From Erinaceus europaeus (taxonomy: Eukaryota > Chordata > Mammalia > Eulipotyphla > Erinaceidae), in NCBI RefSeq assembly GCF_950295315.1, contig NW_026647288.1, forward strand, positions 32,968 to 96,967: 64,000 bases of DNA. The letters are read 5' to 3'. Position 1 is the stretch's first letter. Every line of letters begins with the position of its first letter. This document shows, in pieces, positions 40,697 to 51,483 of the stretch. The position numbers and the translations under genes are program-made. The notes under the pieces were generated by a model that saw only the letters and a list, made by a program, of their open reading frames with translations, was not told the DNA's origin and did no database searches.

Positions 40697-41555
40697 CACA
40701 CATTCCTAGTGTATGATCTCATGGGGTGTCCAGCTTGATCTGAACAGTCAACAAATTGAAGCCAGCTGACCAAAAAAGAACTCAACCTGGTAGGGCACAT
40801 GCAGCCACATTCAAGACCTGATGCCACCTGAGAGGAGCCACAGTACCAGGGGGAAGTCCTTTGACTGTGGTATCTGTGCCTTTCTCTTTTGAGTGTGTAT
40901 GTATTCACTGCAAGCCTACCTGGGTCGGGAATTAGTGAGTATGAAGGTCCATAAGTCAGTAAATAAGTGGGGGAGGCCAAGGAGAATCAGACACACCACA
41001 GAAACATAAAACTACATCCCAAGAGCAGGAGACCTAGCGTCTCCCCCACCCTCCCACCCCCAGTATCTGAATGCATAGCCTTCCTGGGAAAACTCGTGTT
41101 AGCTGGAGAGGCATAAGGCAAAGATGTGGCAGCCCATTAATTCATCTGAAAAGTTTTTTTTTTTTCCTTAGCATCCCCAGACCCTCAAAACGTGACCCAG
41201 CAACTCAGACCAGACAAAGGCAGTGCATGAGCTGGTCTCTCCACAACGCACACCTGAAACCTATATAATATTTTAATGCAGGGATGCTACAATTTAAATA
41301 TGGATAATAAAAAAAGATAAATAAATCAAACTCAAAAGCACGGAAAGCTATACAGACAACGCAGACACGGAGTGATAGCAGGAATGACATGATGATAAAC
41401 TCACACACAGACCAGACCACGTTCCCAGAGGAGGAAGCTGGAGCAGCCTCTTAATGCTTGAGATCCAGGGCTTCTAGAATGGCTCAAGGAAAAACACATG
41501 CTGAGTGCTGCTTCTGCTTTGCACCTCTCTCTTCCCCTAGCTCTTCCCCCCTCTT
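40695..41555. other. Unique sequence, nothing recognised
   Basis: About 860 bases with a T run near 41153; no repeat or exon recognised. Confidence 0.45.
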
Positions 41556-41559
41556 CCCC

Positions 41560-41597
<38 letters not shown>

Positions 41598-41600
41598 ACA

Positions 41601-41653
<53 letters not shown>
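41556..41653. repeat. (CT)n-(CA)n compound microsatellite
   Basis: CT and CTGT units pass into about 28 CA units. Confidence 0.95.
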
Positions 41654-41905
41654 CAGGAATGAAAATCCACTTGGGGTTTCTGTCAATTAGTAAAATCAGG
41701 AACTGATGTAGGTCTTTCGTTAGAGCAAAAGGCCACAGCATGAACTTTCAAAAAAAAAAAAAAGGGGGGAGCCATCACAAGCCCTTGATGGAGGAATCCT
41801 CTTCTCTTTTTTTTTCTTTCTTGCATTTTTTTTTGTTGCCACCAGCGTTGTCATTGAGGCTCAGTGCTTACACGACAGATCTGCCACTCCTAGAAGTAAT
41901 TTTTT

Positions 41906-41916
41906 CTTTTCTTTCT

Positions 41917-41951
<35 letters not shown>

Positions 41952-41952
41952 C
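41906..41952. repeat. (CTTT)n-(CT)n tract
   Basis: Pyrimidine tract between the C tail and the nested group B SINE. Confidence 0.9.
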
Positions 41953-41995
41953 CCTTCTTTCTTTTTTAAAAATATTTTTCCTGGTAAGTCTCTTA

Positions 41996-42246
41996 TTCTA
42001 TTTATTTATTTATTTATTCCCTTTTGTTGCCCTTGTTGTTTATTGATATTGTTGTTGTTATTGATGTCATCATTGTTGGACAAGACAGAGAGAAATGGAG
42101 AGGGGAGAGGCAGAGAAAGACAGACACCTGCAGACCTGCTTCACTGCTTGTGAAGCGACTCCCCTGCAGGTGGGGAGCTGGGGGGTCGAACCGAGATCCT
42201 TACACCAGTCCTTGCGCTTTGTGCCACATGCACTTAACCCGCTGCA
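41996..42246 (-). mobile_element. Group B SINE (reverse), nested
   Basis: Tail 'tatttatttatttattccct', 'tttgttgcccttgttgttta', GTT-rich linker, 'cccctgcaggtggggagctg', B box complement 'gtcgaaccgagatcctta', head 'gcacttaacccgctgcactt'. Confidence 0.9.
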
Positions 42247-42305
42247 CTTCCTTCCTTCCTTCCTTCCTTCCTTCCTTCCTTTCTTTCTTTCTTTCTTTCT
42301 TTCAT
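42243..42305. repeat. (CTTC)n-(CTTT)n tract
   Basis: About eight CTTC units then six CTTT units at the head side of the group B SINE. Confidence 0.95.
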
Positions 42306-42617
42306 AGATACAGAGAGGAATTGAGAAGGGGAAAAGGAGACAGAGAGGGAAAGATAAAGAGAGACACCTGCAGCACTGCTTCAATACTCATGAAGCTTCC
42401 ATACAGCTGGCGCAGACCAGGGATTTGAACCTATGTCCTTGTGAATGGTGATGTGTTATCTCTAGCTGGTGTGCCACTGCAAGACCCCTGAAGGACTGTC
42501 CTTAGAGAAAACACAGTGGACAGCAATTTTTGTTCTCCACATAAGCTAATGATGTGGGGTTTGAAGTCTGCTTGTTTCGAGTATCCAGAGGACTGATAAT
42601 GAAATGTCTAGTTCAGG

Positions 42618-42805
42618 ATGGAGAGTTGTGAGCTGGGAGATGGTGTTCCCAGTAGAGTGTGTGCTTTCCCCTGTAGGAGGCCATGGGTTGGAGGCCCAGA
42701 ACCCCAGGGGGACTCCATGGATGGTAGAGAGTTGCTAAGGAGTCTCTTCTGTCTGTCTGTCTCTCCCTCTCTCCTCTCTCAATCTCAAAAAACTGAAAAG
42801 GTAAG
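42618..42805 (+). mobile_element. Group D-like SINE
   Basis: 'gctgggagatggtgttccca', 'gtagagtgtgtgctttcccc', degraded B box, CT stretch (tctgtctgtctgtctctccc) and A-rich end. Confidence 0.5.
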
Positions 42806-43014
42806 CGTCAGGGAGACACCTCGAAAGGTAATGTGCATGGCTTGCATATGCGAAGCCCTGTAATGGAGTGGTTCTCTGATCTCTTCTCTTCTTATTTTCT
42901 GCCTCTCTATCTTCCATAAACAAGAAATGAAAAGCTGAGCATGAAAACTCACTTAAAAGTGACTTTCCCACAGGATACCATGGTGATGTATCTACAGGAG
43001 GACCAAAGCTAACG

Positions 43015-43200
43015 GGGAGTGTGTAGAGAGGAAAATGTCTTTATATAAGTTTAGATCGTTAGAGAAATAATAGCCCATATCTGTGACCTTGGGAGAGCTA
43101 CTGTAGTTTCCAATGGAAGGAATGTGGATGCAGAACTCTGGTGATGGGAACAGTGTGGATCATAGTTTTGTGGGTCAATATTAAATCACTGATGAAAGGA
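43015..43200 (+). mobile_element. Family E LINE-type 3' end, left copy
   Basis: 'catatctgtgaccttgggag', 'gcagaactctggtgatggga', 'gggtcaatattaaatcactg'. Ends in the GAAA/GGAGA tract. Confidence 0.72.
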
Positions 43201-43449
43201 AGAAAGAAAAAGAGAAAGAGAGAAAGAAAAGGGAGAAGAAAGAAAAGGGAGTGGAGAGAGAAGAGGAGAGGAGAAGAGAGGAGAGGAGGGGAGGGGAGAG
43301 GAGAGGAGAGGAGAGGAGAGGAGAGGAGGGGAGAGGAGGGGAGGGGAGGGGAGGGGAGGGGAGAGGAGAGGAGAGGAGAGGAGAGGAGAGGAGAGGAGAG
43401 GAGAGGAGAGGAGAGGAGAGGAGAGGAGAGGAGAGGAGAGAAGAGAAGA
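43201..43449. repeat. (GAAA)n then (GGAGA)n / GGGGA satellite-like tract
   Basis: About 250 purine-only bases, mostly a strict five-base period (ggaga, with GGGGA variants at about 43287-43372). It lies exactly between two family E 3' ends. Confidence 0.97.
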
Positions 43450-43622
43450 GGTAATAGTCAACCCATATCTGTGACCTTGGAAAAACCAGTGCAGTTTCCA
43501 GTAGAGGGAACGGGACACAGAGCTCTGGTGGTGGAAACAATGTGGAATTATATCCCTGTTACCTTATAATTTTGAGAATCAATATTAAATCATAATAAAA
43601 CTGTAAACAGAAATAAAATGTC
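43450..43622 (+). mobile_element. Family E LINE-type 3' end, right copy
   Basis: 'taatagtcaacccatatctg', 'acacagagctctggtggtgg', 'caatgtggaattatatccct', 'atcaatattaaatcataata' and an A-rich end. It matches the left copy over about 160 bases with clear divergence. Confidence 0.74.
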
Positions 43623-43658
43623 TTTGTCTTTCAATGATTGGATGTCTCTCCTTTTCCA

Positions 43659-43706
43659 AAGTATTAGTATTAGTATTAGTATTAGTACTAGTACTAGTAT
43701 TTTAGT
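43659..43706. repeat. (AGTATT)n tract
   Basis: Six-base units with two 'agtact' variants. Confidence 0.92.
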
Positions 43707-44685
43707 ATTGCCACACCATCTTGCTCATTGAAAAAGGGGGAAAGAGCTTCAACACACTCCCAGGAGATGAAATGGCAGAAAGGGAGCCCTTACACAGCTT
43801 GCCTTAATTTTGTTTCATTCTTTTATACCCGAAGGAAACTGTTGATCTTTACCTGGCTACAGAATTGAATAGGTGTGAAATCCAAGCTGAAAGAACACAT
43901 CACTCCCCACTGAACTTCAAAGCCCGGGCCAAGCTGCCTATAAAAATACTTTTCATACCGACCCTTAATCTCTTTCATACATTTTTACCTCTTTATTTTA
44001 TTTATTTTTTTGTAGGTTCCCCCATCCCTTGTGTAAGTACAAGGTGAGAGTTATGCAAAGCTCCCACACACAAAACTCCCCAAGGATCTGACTTGGTTCA
44101 GCAGGAGGCCAAGCCTGCACCTCATCAGTTAATTTCACCATCACTGTGACTAACAAAGTCGTAATGAGTGAAAGTCTAAAAGAAAGAAAGAAAGAAAAAA
44201 AGCACAAAAGGAGATTTCACAGCATAAATGTGTGAACGAGCCTTGATCAACTAAAACTTGATCGCCAAAGGGGTGTTAGAATTGTGTTAGAATGGATGGC
44301 TTCCATCCCCATGGCCTCCTGCCCTTCTAGTTGTGCAAGATACAAAGAAGGAGATGGAGTCCGGTGTGGTTAAGGCTGTGATTGCAAAATCCATCCCCCC
44401 CTTTTTTTTTGTAAATGTCTGTGTTTCCTGATGACTGAGGGGCTCCCCTACCACTAAATTCTTGGCACTGCCTGTGTTTATTATTAGTGAGAATAAATTG
44501 TAGAATATGAGCTTCTGACACGAGAGAGTTTTTTTTAAAAAAAAAAAAAAGCAAAGGAGGAAGTGGAGATATTTGCACGCAACTAGCCAAGGCAAGCTGA
44601 TGATGATGATGACAATATAATAATAACAGCAAATATTTATGTTGTGCTTCAGATGAACCAAGAGACTCTATTTTTAAGGCCCTCC
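43707..44685. other. SINE-free unique sequence
   Basis: About 980 bases with no recognised repeat except a short GAAA patch (44180-44200) and an A run near 44536. The part 43790-44000 has mixed composition and no repeat signature, so it may be conserved. No exon recognised. Confidence 0.4.
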
Positions 44686-44832
44686 ACATTCACTTGTTTA
44701 ATTCTTATGACAACACTTTAAAGAAAGTACTGTCATTTTTTTTTTACAACTGCAGAAACTGAGGCACAGAGATGTTCAACAACTTGTTGAAGGCTACACA
44801 GGTACTAAACAGAGGAAGGAGGTGGAATTCTT
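44686..44832 (-). mobile_element. MIR remnant (reverse)
   Basis: 'cttatgacaacactttaaag', 'ctgcagaaactgaggcacag', 'agatgttcaacaacttgttg', 'aggctacacaggtactaaac' are the complement of MIR from its 3' half to the CORE. Confidence 0.82.
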
Positions 44833-45860
44833 TTATAAGAATTCCTATAGGAGAATTATTTTTTTCATTTCCAAATGCTGTTGCTGCCATTATTGTTAAT
44901 CGCGGTAGTAGTAATAGTGGTAGTAGTAGTAGTAGCAGTATTTCTAATTTTACCATTGACCTTATCAGGACTGTGAGTACTTTATATTTGCAATTTGCCT
45001 TAAAGTGTCTGAGATGTTCACTTGTATCTGCTCCTTCTCCCTCACTAGATTCCACAGAGATGAGCAGAGCAAGAAGAAAGTCTTCCTTTACACTGTGTGT
45101 GTGAGGGGGGAATGACACCCCAAAAGTCAAATGAAGTTGTATTCACAGTCCCATTCATAACTTAGAAGCTTGTACTCACCACCTTGGATCCATCTCAGCA
45201 TCACAAGCCTTGGGCATGCAATCAGTTTTACAAATTAAGTTATAAGAAAATAAATCTTCATTTTCCTGGTTGGGTATGTAGAAAAAAAATAGGAAGGAAA
45301 ATAAATTACACTGACTTCATACTAAGAAAGAGTTGAAAGGTAGGAAAAGGACACTTTCTCCCAGGGGCATCCATCTCCAGATAAAATCCAATATGGCGGC
45401 CATTTTTAACAACTAGAGAGGCAGTACACTTCCCCTTTAACCGGTCAGCTGTAAAGGGTCAGGGAAGAGGGCTGAGAAAGGGTTTGGAGACAGGCTTTAT
45501 GGGGTGAGTAATTACCTTGTGGAGTGGGCAACTCCCCCAGGAAGCAGAGAAAGTTGTAACCCTGAGCATATTTGAGGAAGAGGAAGACAGGCACTTATAG
45601 CAAATAAATGATGTGTTCTTGGGGCAGGAGACAGGCTTATATGAATTGCAAAGACTGCTGCTTGCTACAGATGCTGCTTTAGAGCAGGAGGCAGAGGGCT
45701 GCAACCCAAATGACTGAATAAGAGACAGGCTTCTATTGATATATTCTCATTTCTGAGCTCATGTCAAAGCCCTTGAAATACCAATAAAGCAGAGAGGACC
45801 CCAAACAGTTAACTTGCGTGAAACACCTTTTTTCTTTCGTTGTCTTCTTTTTCTTTTTTT
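44833..45860. other. Unique sequence with GTA tract and YY1-like motif
   Basis: About 1 kb without SINEs. Contains a (GTA)n patch (44915-44941) and a YY1-like motif at 45390-45406. No exon recognised. Confidence 0.45.
45390..45406. promoter_or_regulatory. YY1-like motif
   Basis: 'aatatggcggccatttt' contains the ATGGCGGC core in a near-palindromic setting. No repeat family is recognised around it, unlike the site at 27634. Confidence 0.4.
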
Positions 45861-45865
45861 TCTTT

Positions 45866-46206
45866 TTTTTCCTCAGGGTTATTGCTGGGCTCGGTGCCTG
45901 CACCATGAATCCACCGCTCCTGGATGCCTTTCTTCCCCCTTTTGTTTCCCTTGTTGTTGTAGCCTCGTTGTGGTTATTATTATTGCCATTGTTGATGTTG
46001 TTCGTTGTTGGATAGGACAGAGAGAAATGGAGGCAGGAGGGGAAGACAGAGAGGGGGAGAGAAAGACAGACACCTGCAGACCTGCTTCACCGCCTGTGAA
46101 GTGACTCCCCTGCAGGTGGGGAGCCAGGGGCTCAAACAGGGATCCTTACGCCTGTCCTGTGATATGCGCCACATGCGCTTAACCCACTGCACCACTGCCC
46201 GACTCC
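45866..46206 (-). mobile_element. Long composite B/C SINE (reverse)
   Basis: C tail complement 'cctcagggttattgctgggc', 'caccgctcctggatgccttt', GTT-rich linker, GA stretch, 'cccctgcaggtggggagcca', head 'gcgcttaacccactgcacca'. Followed at its head side by a CTT tract. Confidence 0.88.
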
Positions 46207-46209
46207 CTT

Positions 46210-46365
46210 TCTCCCTTTCTTCTTCTTTTTCTTTCCTTCTTCTCCTTCTTCTCCTTCTTCTCCTTCTTCTCCTTCTTCTCCTTCTTCTCCTTCTCCTTCT
46301 TCTCCTTCTCCTTCTTCTTCTTCTTCTTCTTTTCTTCTTCTTCCTCTTCCTCTCCTCCTCTATTT
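46210..46365. repeat. (CTT)n/(TCCTTC)n pyrimidine tract
   Basis: About 150 pyrimidine bases between two reverse SINEs. It is the complement-strand equivalent of the GAA/GGAGAA tracts at 14271 and 28905. Confidence 0.95.
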
Positions 46366-46644
46366 ATTTATTTTTAAATATTTATTTGTTCCCTTTCGTT
46401 GTCCTTGTTGCTTTATTGTTGTAGTTTTTATTGTTGTTATTGATGTCATCATTGTTGGATAGGACAGAGAGAAATGGAGAGAAGAGGGGAAGACAGAGAG
46501 GGGGAGAGAAAGATAGACACCTGCAGATATGCTTCACCGCTTGTGAAGCGACTCCCCTGCAGGTGGGGAGCTGAGGATTTGAACTGGGCTCCTTACGCAG
46601 GGCCTTCCCTGTGCTTAACCCGCTGTGCTACCACCCAACTCCCT
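46362..46644 (-). mobile_element. Group B SINE (reverse)
   Basis: Tail 'tatttatttatttttaaata', 'ccctttcgttgtccttgttg', GTT-rich linker, 'cccctgcaggtggggagctg', head 'tgcttaacccgctgtgctac'. Confidence 0.9.
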
Positions 46645-46709
46645 CTTCTTTTTTGATACACCCTGTTTATTTCTCCAGTGTCTTTATCCAGGAATTTCCA
46701 AAGCCGTGT

Positions 46710-46900
46710 AAGTTGAGCCCCACATGTTACAATGTGCAAGGACCTGGGTTCAAGCCCCCCTGGTCCCCACCTGCAGGAGAGAATCTTCACAAGTGGTAAA
46801 TTAGAGCTGCAAGTGTATCTCCTGTCTCTCTCCCTCTTAGTCTCGCCTCTAAATTTATGTCTCTATCCAAAATAAATAAATGAATATTTTTTTAAAAACT
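46710..46900 (+). mobile_element. Group A SINE, 5'-shortened
   Basis: Starts at about 'ttgagccccacatgttacaa' (A-box side shortened), B box 'gggttcaagcccccctggtc', body 'acctgcaggagagaatcttc', end 'ctatccaaaataaataaatg'. Confidence 0.82.
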
Positions 46901-47205
46901 ACTGAAAATAAAATCGTGTGTGATAAACATCATCACTACTTAGCAGAGTACTTTAAGATAGACATTAAAAGTGTCCCCCACTATTGTTCATTGTAATCCT
47001 AATGAATAGAGCTCCAAAATGATGGTTGGAACACAGCCAGGGGAGTTAGATCACCAAAGTAAATTTTGATTTTTTTAAAAAAGAAAAGTGTAATATTTTC
47101 ATCCTTGAAAAATTCCAAGAAAAGAGCAAACTTCTACTCTACATGGCTTAGATGCCCAGAGTTCAAGGAAATTCTGGAAACAAAGTAGTTTTGGGACGCC
47201 ATGTT
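46901..47205. other. Unique sequence, nothing recognised
   Basis: About 300 bases without a recognised family. Confidence 0.4.
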
Positions 47206-47209
47206 ACAA

Positions 47210-47350
47210 ATTCCTGGACCAGGACTGGAGAGAGCTCAGCAGGTAGGCTCAAGTCCCCGGCCCACATAGGAAGAGCTGCAGCCTGGGCTCCAGTACTGTG
47301 GTGCCTCTCTCTCCCTCCCTGTCTCTCCTTTTGGCTCAGGAACAATGAAA
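47210..47350 (+). mobile_element. Group D-like SINE remnant
   Basis: 'ggactggagagagctcagca', 'ggtaggctcaagtccccggc', 'ctccagtactgtggtgcctc', CT stretch. Old copy with a weak B box. Confidence 0.5.
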
Positions 47351-47354
47351 TCCC

Positions 47355-47790
47355 ACATTAAAAAGGTCCTGCGTCCTGAACTCCTGCCTTCTGCACCCCA
47401 AGAACAATTTTGATCCATATTCCCAGTGGGGGACAAGTGCTAGGACGAAGAGGATAAGAGGGCTCTGAACTCCAGCTCTATCAGGTCCCAGAGAGAAGGA
47501 ACAAAAAAGAGAAACATTTGGTGGTAGTAACAGGGTGATGTGTGTGGCTTGGAGGGGTAGAGAGGACTGGACGTGCAAGAAAAGGGGAAAATGAGTACAG
47601 ATTTAGACAGATAGCTGTAAGAGGTGACAGTTAACCCATGTCTGCAACCTTGGGAGAACTGTGGTGGTTTGCAATGGAGGGATTTGGGATTCAGAACTCT
47701 GGTGGTGGGAATGGTGTGGAATTATATCTCTGTTGGCATCTGATTTTATAAATCAACATCAAATCGATAGTAAATGTTTTAAGTATTTTA
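47355..47790 (+). mobile_element. Family E LINE-type 3' end
   Basis: 'tgaactcctgccttctgcac', 'ttgatccatattcccagtgg', 'gacagttaacccatgtctgc', 'gattcagaactctggtggtg', 'tgtggaattatatctctgtt', 'aaatcaacatcaaatcgata'. It is interrupted at its tail by the next SINE. Confidence 0.76.
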
Positions 47791-48070
47791 TTTATTTATT
47801 CCCTTTTGTTGCCCTTGTTTTTTTTTATTGTTGTAGTTATTATTGTTGTTGTTATTGATGCAGTTGTTGTTGGATAGGACAGAGAGAAATAGAGAGAGGA
47901 GGGGAAGACAGAGACGGGGAGAAAAAGACAGACACCTGCTGACCTGCTTCACTGCTTGTGAAGCGACTCCTCTGCAGGTGGGGAGCTGGGGGCTTGAACC
48001 GGGATCCTTCTGCCGGTCCTTGCACTTTGCGCCATCTGTGCTTAACCTGCTGTGCTACCGCCTGACTCCC
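47784..48070 (-). mobile_element. Group B SINE (reverse)
   Basis: Tail 'attttatttatttattccct', 'tttgttgcccttgttttttt', GTT linker, 'ctctgcaggtggggagctgg', B box complement 'gcttgaaccgggatccttct', head 'gcttaacctgctgtgctacc'. Confidence 0.92.
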
Positions 48071-48232
48071 CCATAAAAATTTTTTAAAAAAGAAAGAAAG
48101 AAAAAAAGAAAGAGTCTTGGCCCCAGCCCTCCACCCCCCAAAAAATTGAAGTTTCCTGGCTTAAGCTGTCATCTTAGATAAAGAATAGACCCTGGACTCA
48201 TCTTCCTGCAGATCCAATCAGACACTCTACTT

Positions 48233-48453
48233 TAATATTTTATTTATGTGTTTTTATTTAATTGGATAGAGACAGAAAAAAATCTATAAGGCAAAGGGAG
48301 ATAGAGAAGGAGAGAGACAGAGAGACACCTGCAGCCCTGTTTCACCTATAGACAAGCTCCCCCCTTGCAGGTGGAGAGTCAGAGCTTGAACCTGGGTCCT
48401 TACACATGGAAACCTATGAGCTCAACTGGGGGGGCCACCAGCCAGCTTCCCCC
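48233..48453 (-). mobile_element. Group A SINE (reverse)
   Basis: 'tgtttttatttaattggata', GA stretch, 'cagccctgtttcacctatag', 'cttgcaggtggagagtcaga', 'gagctcaactgggggggcca'. Diverged. Confidence 0.82.
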
Positions 48454-48925
48454 CAAAACAATCTCATCTTATACCACATTTCTTCTTCCTTCCTTGCAAC
48501 TCCAACATGTTATAATTAAATAATAATCCTCCCAAGATGATTATTTAACGCACAACAGACTAGACGCAAAGCTCCCCGTGAAATGACAGCTTGTCCCCTT
48601 CCCCATGGCGCACCCCCCAGCCCCCAGAACCCCAACCCCACCTGTCAGCCACCCAGCACATCCTCAACATGCATTTGTTGCATTAATTATAACAATCACT
48701 CGATGGAGCTTCCAGCTGTGGGTTTCCAGGCTCCCATCCCGGCCATCTGACCGGAATTAAGAACGTGAACTTGATCCCAGGCAGAGGTTTCTAGACAGCC
48801 AAACAGGCCAGCAGAAAATTCACCACCACCACCCCCCCAACCCCCCCCCCCCAGGGCCAGTGCTCTGCTCTCTGGTGTCTGTTGCATGGTCCCGAACAGC
48901 ACGTGTTTTGCACATGGAACCCCAT

Positions 48926-48933
48926 TGACGTCA
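48926..48933. promoter_or_regulatory. Palindromic CRE
   Basis: 'tgacgtca', the full CREB/ATF consensus, inside a repeat-free stretch. CpG-containing full sites are rare by chance in CpG-depleted mammalian DNA. Confidence 0.5.
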
Positions 48934-50107
48934 CTGGGAATTTCACGGATGGAACAAATGAAGAGGCGGCTGCGTGAAGCTGTCAGGAAGACGGGCCTTG
49001 TGGCTAGGAAAGGGGAAGGGGGGTGCAAAGAGCAAATCCCCCCCACACAAGAACAGAAAGATGGGGCTGGGTGAGTTTATCACCACTGCCGCTGAACCCA
49101 CTCACTCACTGGGGACTGAGGAGTCCTGGCTCTGCCCACTTGTCCCCAACATTGAGAGCTGGGTGGCTTCACTCCCAGCAGCAGAAGGGGTGCTCAGTTT
49201 TCCATCTAGCACACCCTTAACTCCTCAGCCTCACCCCCCCTTCTGTTCCCCTCCCACCAAGTCCCCAGACAAAAACAAAGGAGCCATTACCAAGTTATTA
49301 GCTGCGTCTCGTCTGGCATATCCCACAGAGTCAGGCAACTGCCAACCCCACTTCGACTTAAAATGCTTAACAGATTTGCCCACGTCTAATTTCTGTCACT
49401 GTGTTTATAGTACACGGAACCCGGAGGAAAAAAAAAAAAGCAGTGGAGAAAAGTATAGTAGGGGCCGGGTGGTGGCGGCGGACAGCACAGTGAAGGGGGC
49501 TGGGAGGGGAGGGTATGGAGGGGGGGGCAGAATAAATGCCAACCTCCTTCAAAGGGCGACATTCCTCCTTGTGGTTTGCAAACACTTCCTCTCCCCAGCC
49601 AGCCTATAATCAGGCTCCAGCGTTCACCAGAGCAGTGTTTACATCTAGCACCATTACCGGCTGGGGAGACAGGCGAAATTAAGGCCTCTGGTCTCTGTTC
49701 TTTTGGAGGCTCCATTATCTTTTTTTCCCCTCCCCTTTTCCCCCTTTCATCAAACGCCTCCAATATATGATGGGGTAAAAGCCTTTAATGGGATTTTGAA
49801 GATCTTAAAAGCTAGGCAGTTTGTTTAAAAAGGGGGAGAGGGAAAAGAGAGAGAGAGACCAAGAGCCCAGAATCCTAGTCCACTTCTTAAAAAATTGAAG
49901 ATAGAAAAGAAAAGAAAAGAAAGAGGAGACAAGATGAGCCAACTTGGTTTTATTTATTTTTTTTCCTACCATCTGCCAAATTGAGCGTTGGGTTTGAGGT
50001 TTATTAGAGGGGCCAGGAAACAGACCACACAGAGCCCCTTGAGCAAGGACCCCCCCTCCCCAACCAAACTAAGAATTCCTATCCACAGACCTGGTACCTT
50101 CCCTCCA

Positions 50108-50142
<35 letters not shown>
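50108..50142. repeat. (CT)n tract
   Basis: About 16 CT units. Confidence 0.9.
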
Positions 50143-50563
50143 GTCCCAAAAGTCAGGAATTCATGTATGTCGGCAAATTCTAGGAAGCAGATTTGTTTTC
50201 TTCCTTCCCCGAGTCTGGGAAAACCCCTGTCTCACACAGCCACAAAGCTTGCTTAGGAGGAACGTTGGGTTTTCCCAACCCATCCTGCTATTTGGCCTTC
50301 TCTTTCCATTCTTTGGGGCCCAGGATGGACTGCTGAGTCAGCACTGGGCCGCTTTGCAGTCTGTTGGGCCACAGTTGCAGTTGGGGAGGAAGAGGGATGT
50401 CCAGTAGTCCTGCATTTGAACAGTCAAAGGCTTCAGGGCATCAAGGTGTTTTCTGCTGAAGACATTTCTGGGTGTGCGTGGCATGCTTGTTATTCGATAC
50501 CTGGTGCCATGCTGAGCAGTACTTCATTATTACTTCACTCATACTAATAAAAAGAGCATTTTC

Positions 50564-50839
50564 GGGAGTCGGGCGGCAGCACAGCGGGTTAAGCACATGT
50601 GGCACAAAGCGCAAGGACCAGCATAAGGATCCTGGTTCAAGCCCCCGGCTCCCCACCTGCAGGGGAGTCGCTTCACAAGCAGTGAAGCAGGTCTGCAGGT
50701 ATCTATCTTTCTCTCCCCCTCTGTCTCCCCCCCCCTTTCCATTTCTCTCTGTCCTATTCAACAACGATGACATCAAGAACTACAACAGTAAAACAACAAG
50801 GGCAACAAAAGGGAATAAATAAATAAAATAAATAGTTTC
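50564..50839 (+). mobile_element. Group B SINE with 15-bp target duplication
   Basis: Head 'gggagtcgggcggcagcaca', A box 'agcgggttaagcacatg', B box 'tggttcaagcccccggctcc', body 'cctgcaggggagtcgcttca', end 'gtcctattcaacaacgatga', then 'agggaataaataaataaaat'. Flanked by 'aaaaagagcattttc' at 50549-50563 and 50840-50854. Little diverged, so a young insertion. Confidence 0.95.
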
Positions 50840-50964
50840 AAAAAGAGCATTTTCATTCCATTATCTCAGAAGACGTAAGGGGCCATGCTGTATTTATTTG
50901 ACTGGGGTTTCTGTTCAGCTGGACACTGGTGTATCTGACATTGTGTCGGGGAAGTTGGTTTGTT

Positions 50965-51483
50965 TTTTTTTCTAATATGTATTTACTTATTTTGGATAGA
51001 GACAGAGAGGAATTAAAAAGGAAGAGGGAGATAGAAAGAGAAAAGAGGGGAGTCGGGCTGTAGCGCAGCGGGTTAAGCGCAGGTGGCGCAAAGCGCAAGG
51101 ACCGGCATAAGGATCCCGGTTTGAGCCCCCGGCTCCCCACCTGCAGGGGAGTCGCTTCACAGGCGGTGAAGCAGGTCCGCAGGTGTCTGTCTTTCTCTCC
51201 CCCTCTCTGTCTTTCCCTCCTCTCTCCATTTCTCTCTGTCCTATCCAACAACGACAACATCAAGGACAACAACAACAAGACAACAAGGGCAACAAAAAGG
51301 AATAAATAAATAAATCTAAAAAAAAAAGAAGAAAGGGAAAAGAGAGAGGGAGGGAGAGAGACAAGAGATACCTGCAGCAGCAGTGCTTCAAGACTCATGA
51401 AGTGCCCCCCCACAGGTAGGGCTTGAACCCAGGTCCTTGTTCACTGTCATGTGTGTGCTCTACCAAACAGACACTGCCTGGTC

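Larger units (their letters stand above)
41828..42487 (-). mobile_element. Group C SINE (reverse) split by a group B SINE
   Basis: The C tail complement lies at 41828-41905 (gttgccaccagcgttgtcat; ctgccactcctagaagtaat). The GA-rich body and head lie at 42303-42487 (cctgcagcactgcttcaata; ctagctggtgtgccactgca). Between them are a CT tract, the group B SINE at 41996-42246 and a CTTC/CTTT tract. Confidence 0.75.
48454..50548. other. SINE-free island, candidate conserved regulatory DNA
   Basis: About 2.1 kb without any recognised interspersed repeat, bordered by SINEs on both sides. Motifs seen: AT-rich homeodomain-like 'taattaaataataatc' (48513-48528), 'attaattataacaat' with TAATTA at 48684-48689 next to a SOX-like 'aacaat', and the full palindromic CRE 'tgacgtca' at 48926-48933. 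Other repeat-free blocks lie at 49270-49420 and 49600-49840. A 211-codon open frame at 48974-49609 has no recognisable domain, so I do not call a gene. A CT tract lies at 50108-50142. Confidence 0.5.

Noticed and set aside
48974..49609. 211-codon open frame, the longest in the window
   Set aside because: No recognisable domain; Pro/Lys/Gly-rich low-complexity product in GC-rich DNA; overlaps other open frames on both strands; no splice or promoter context.
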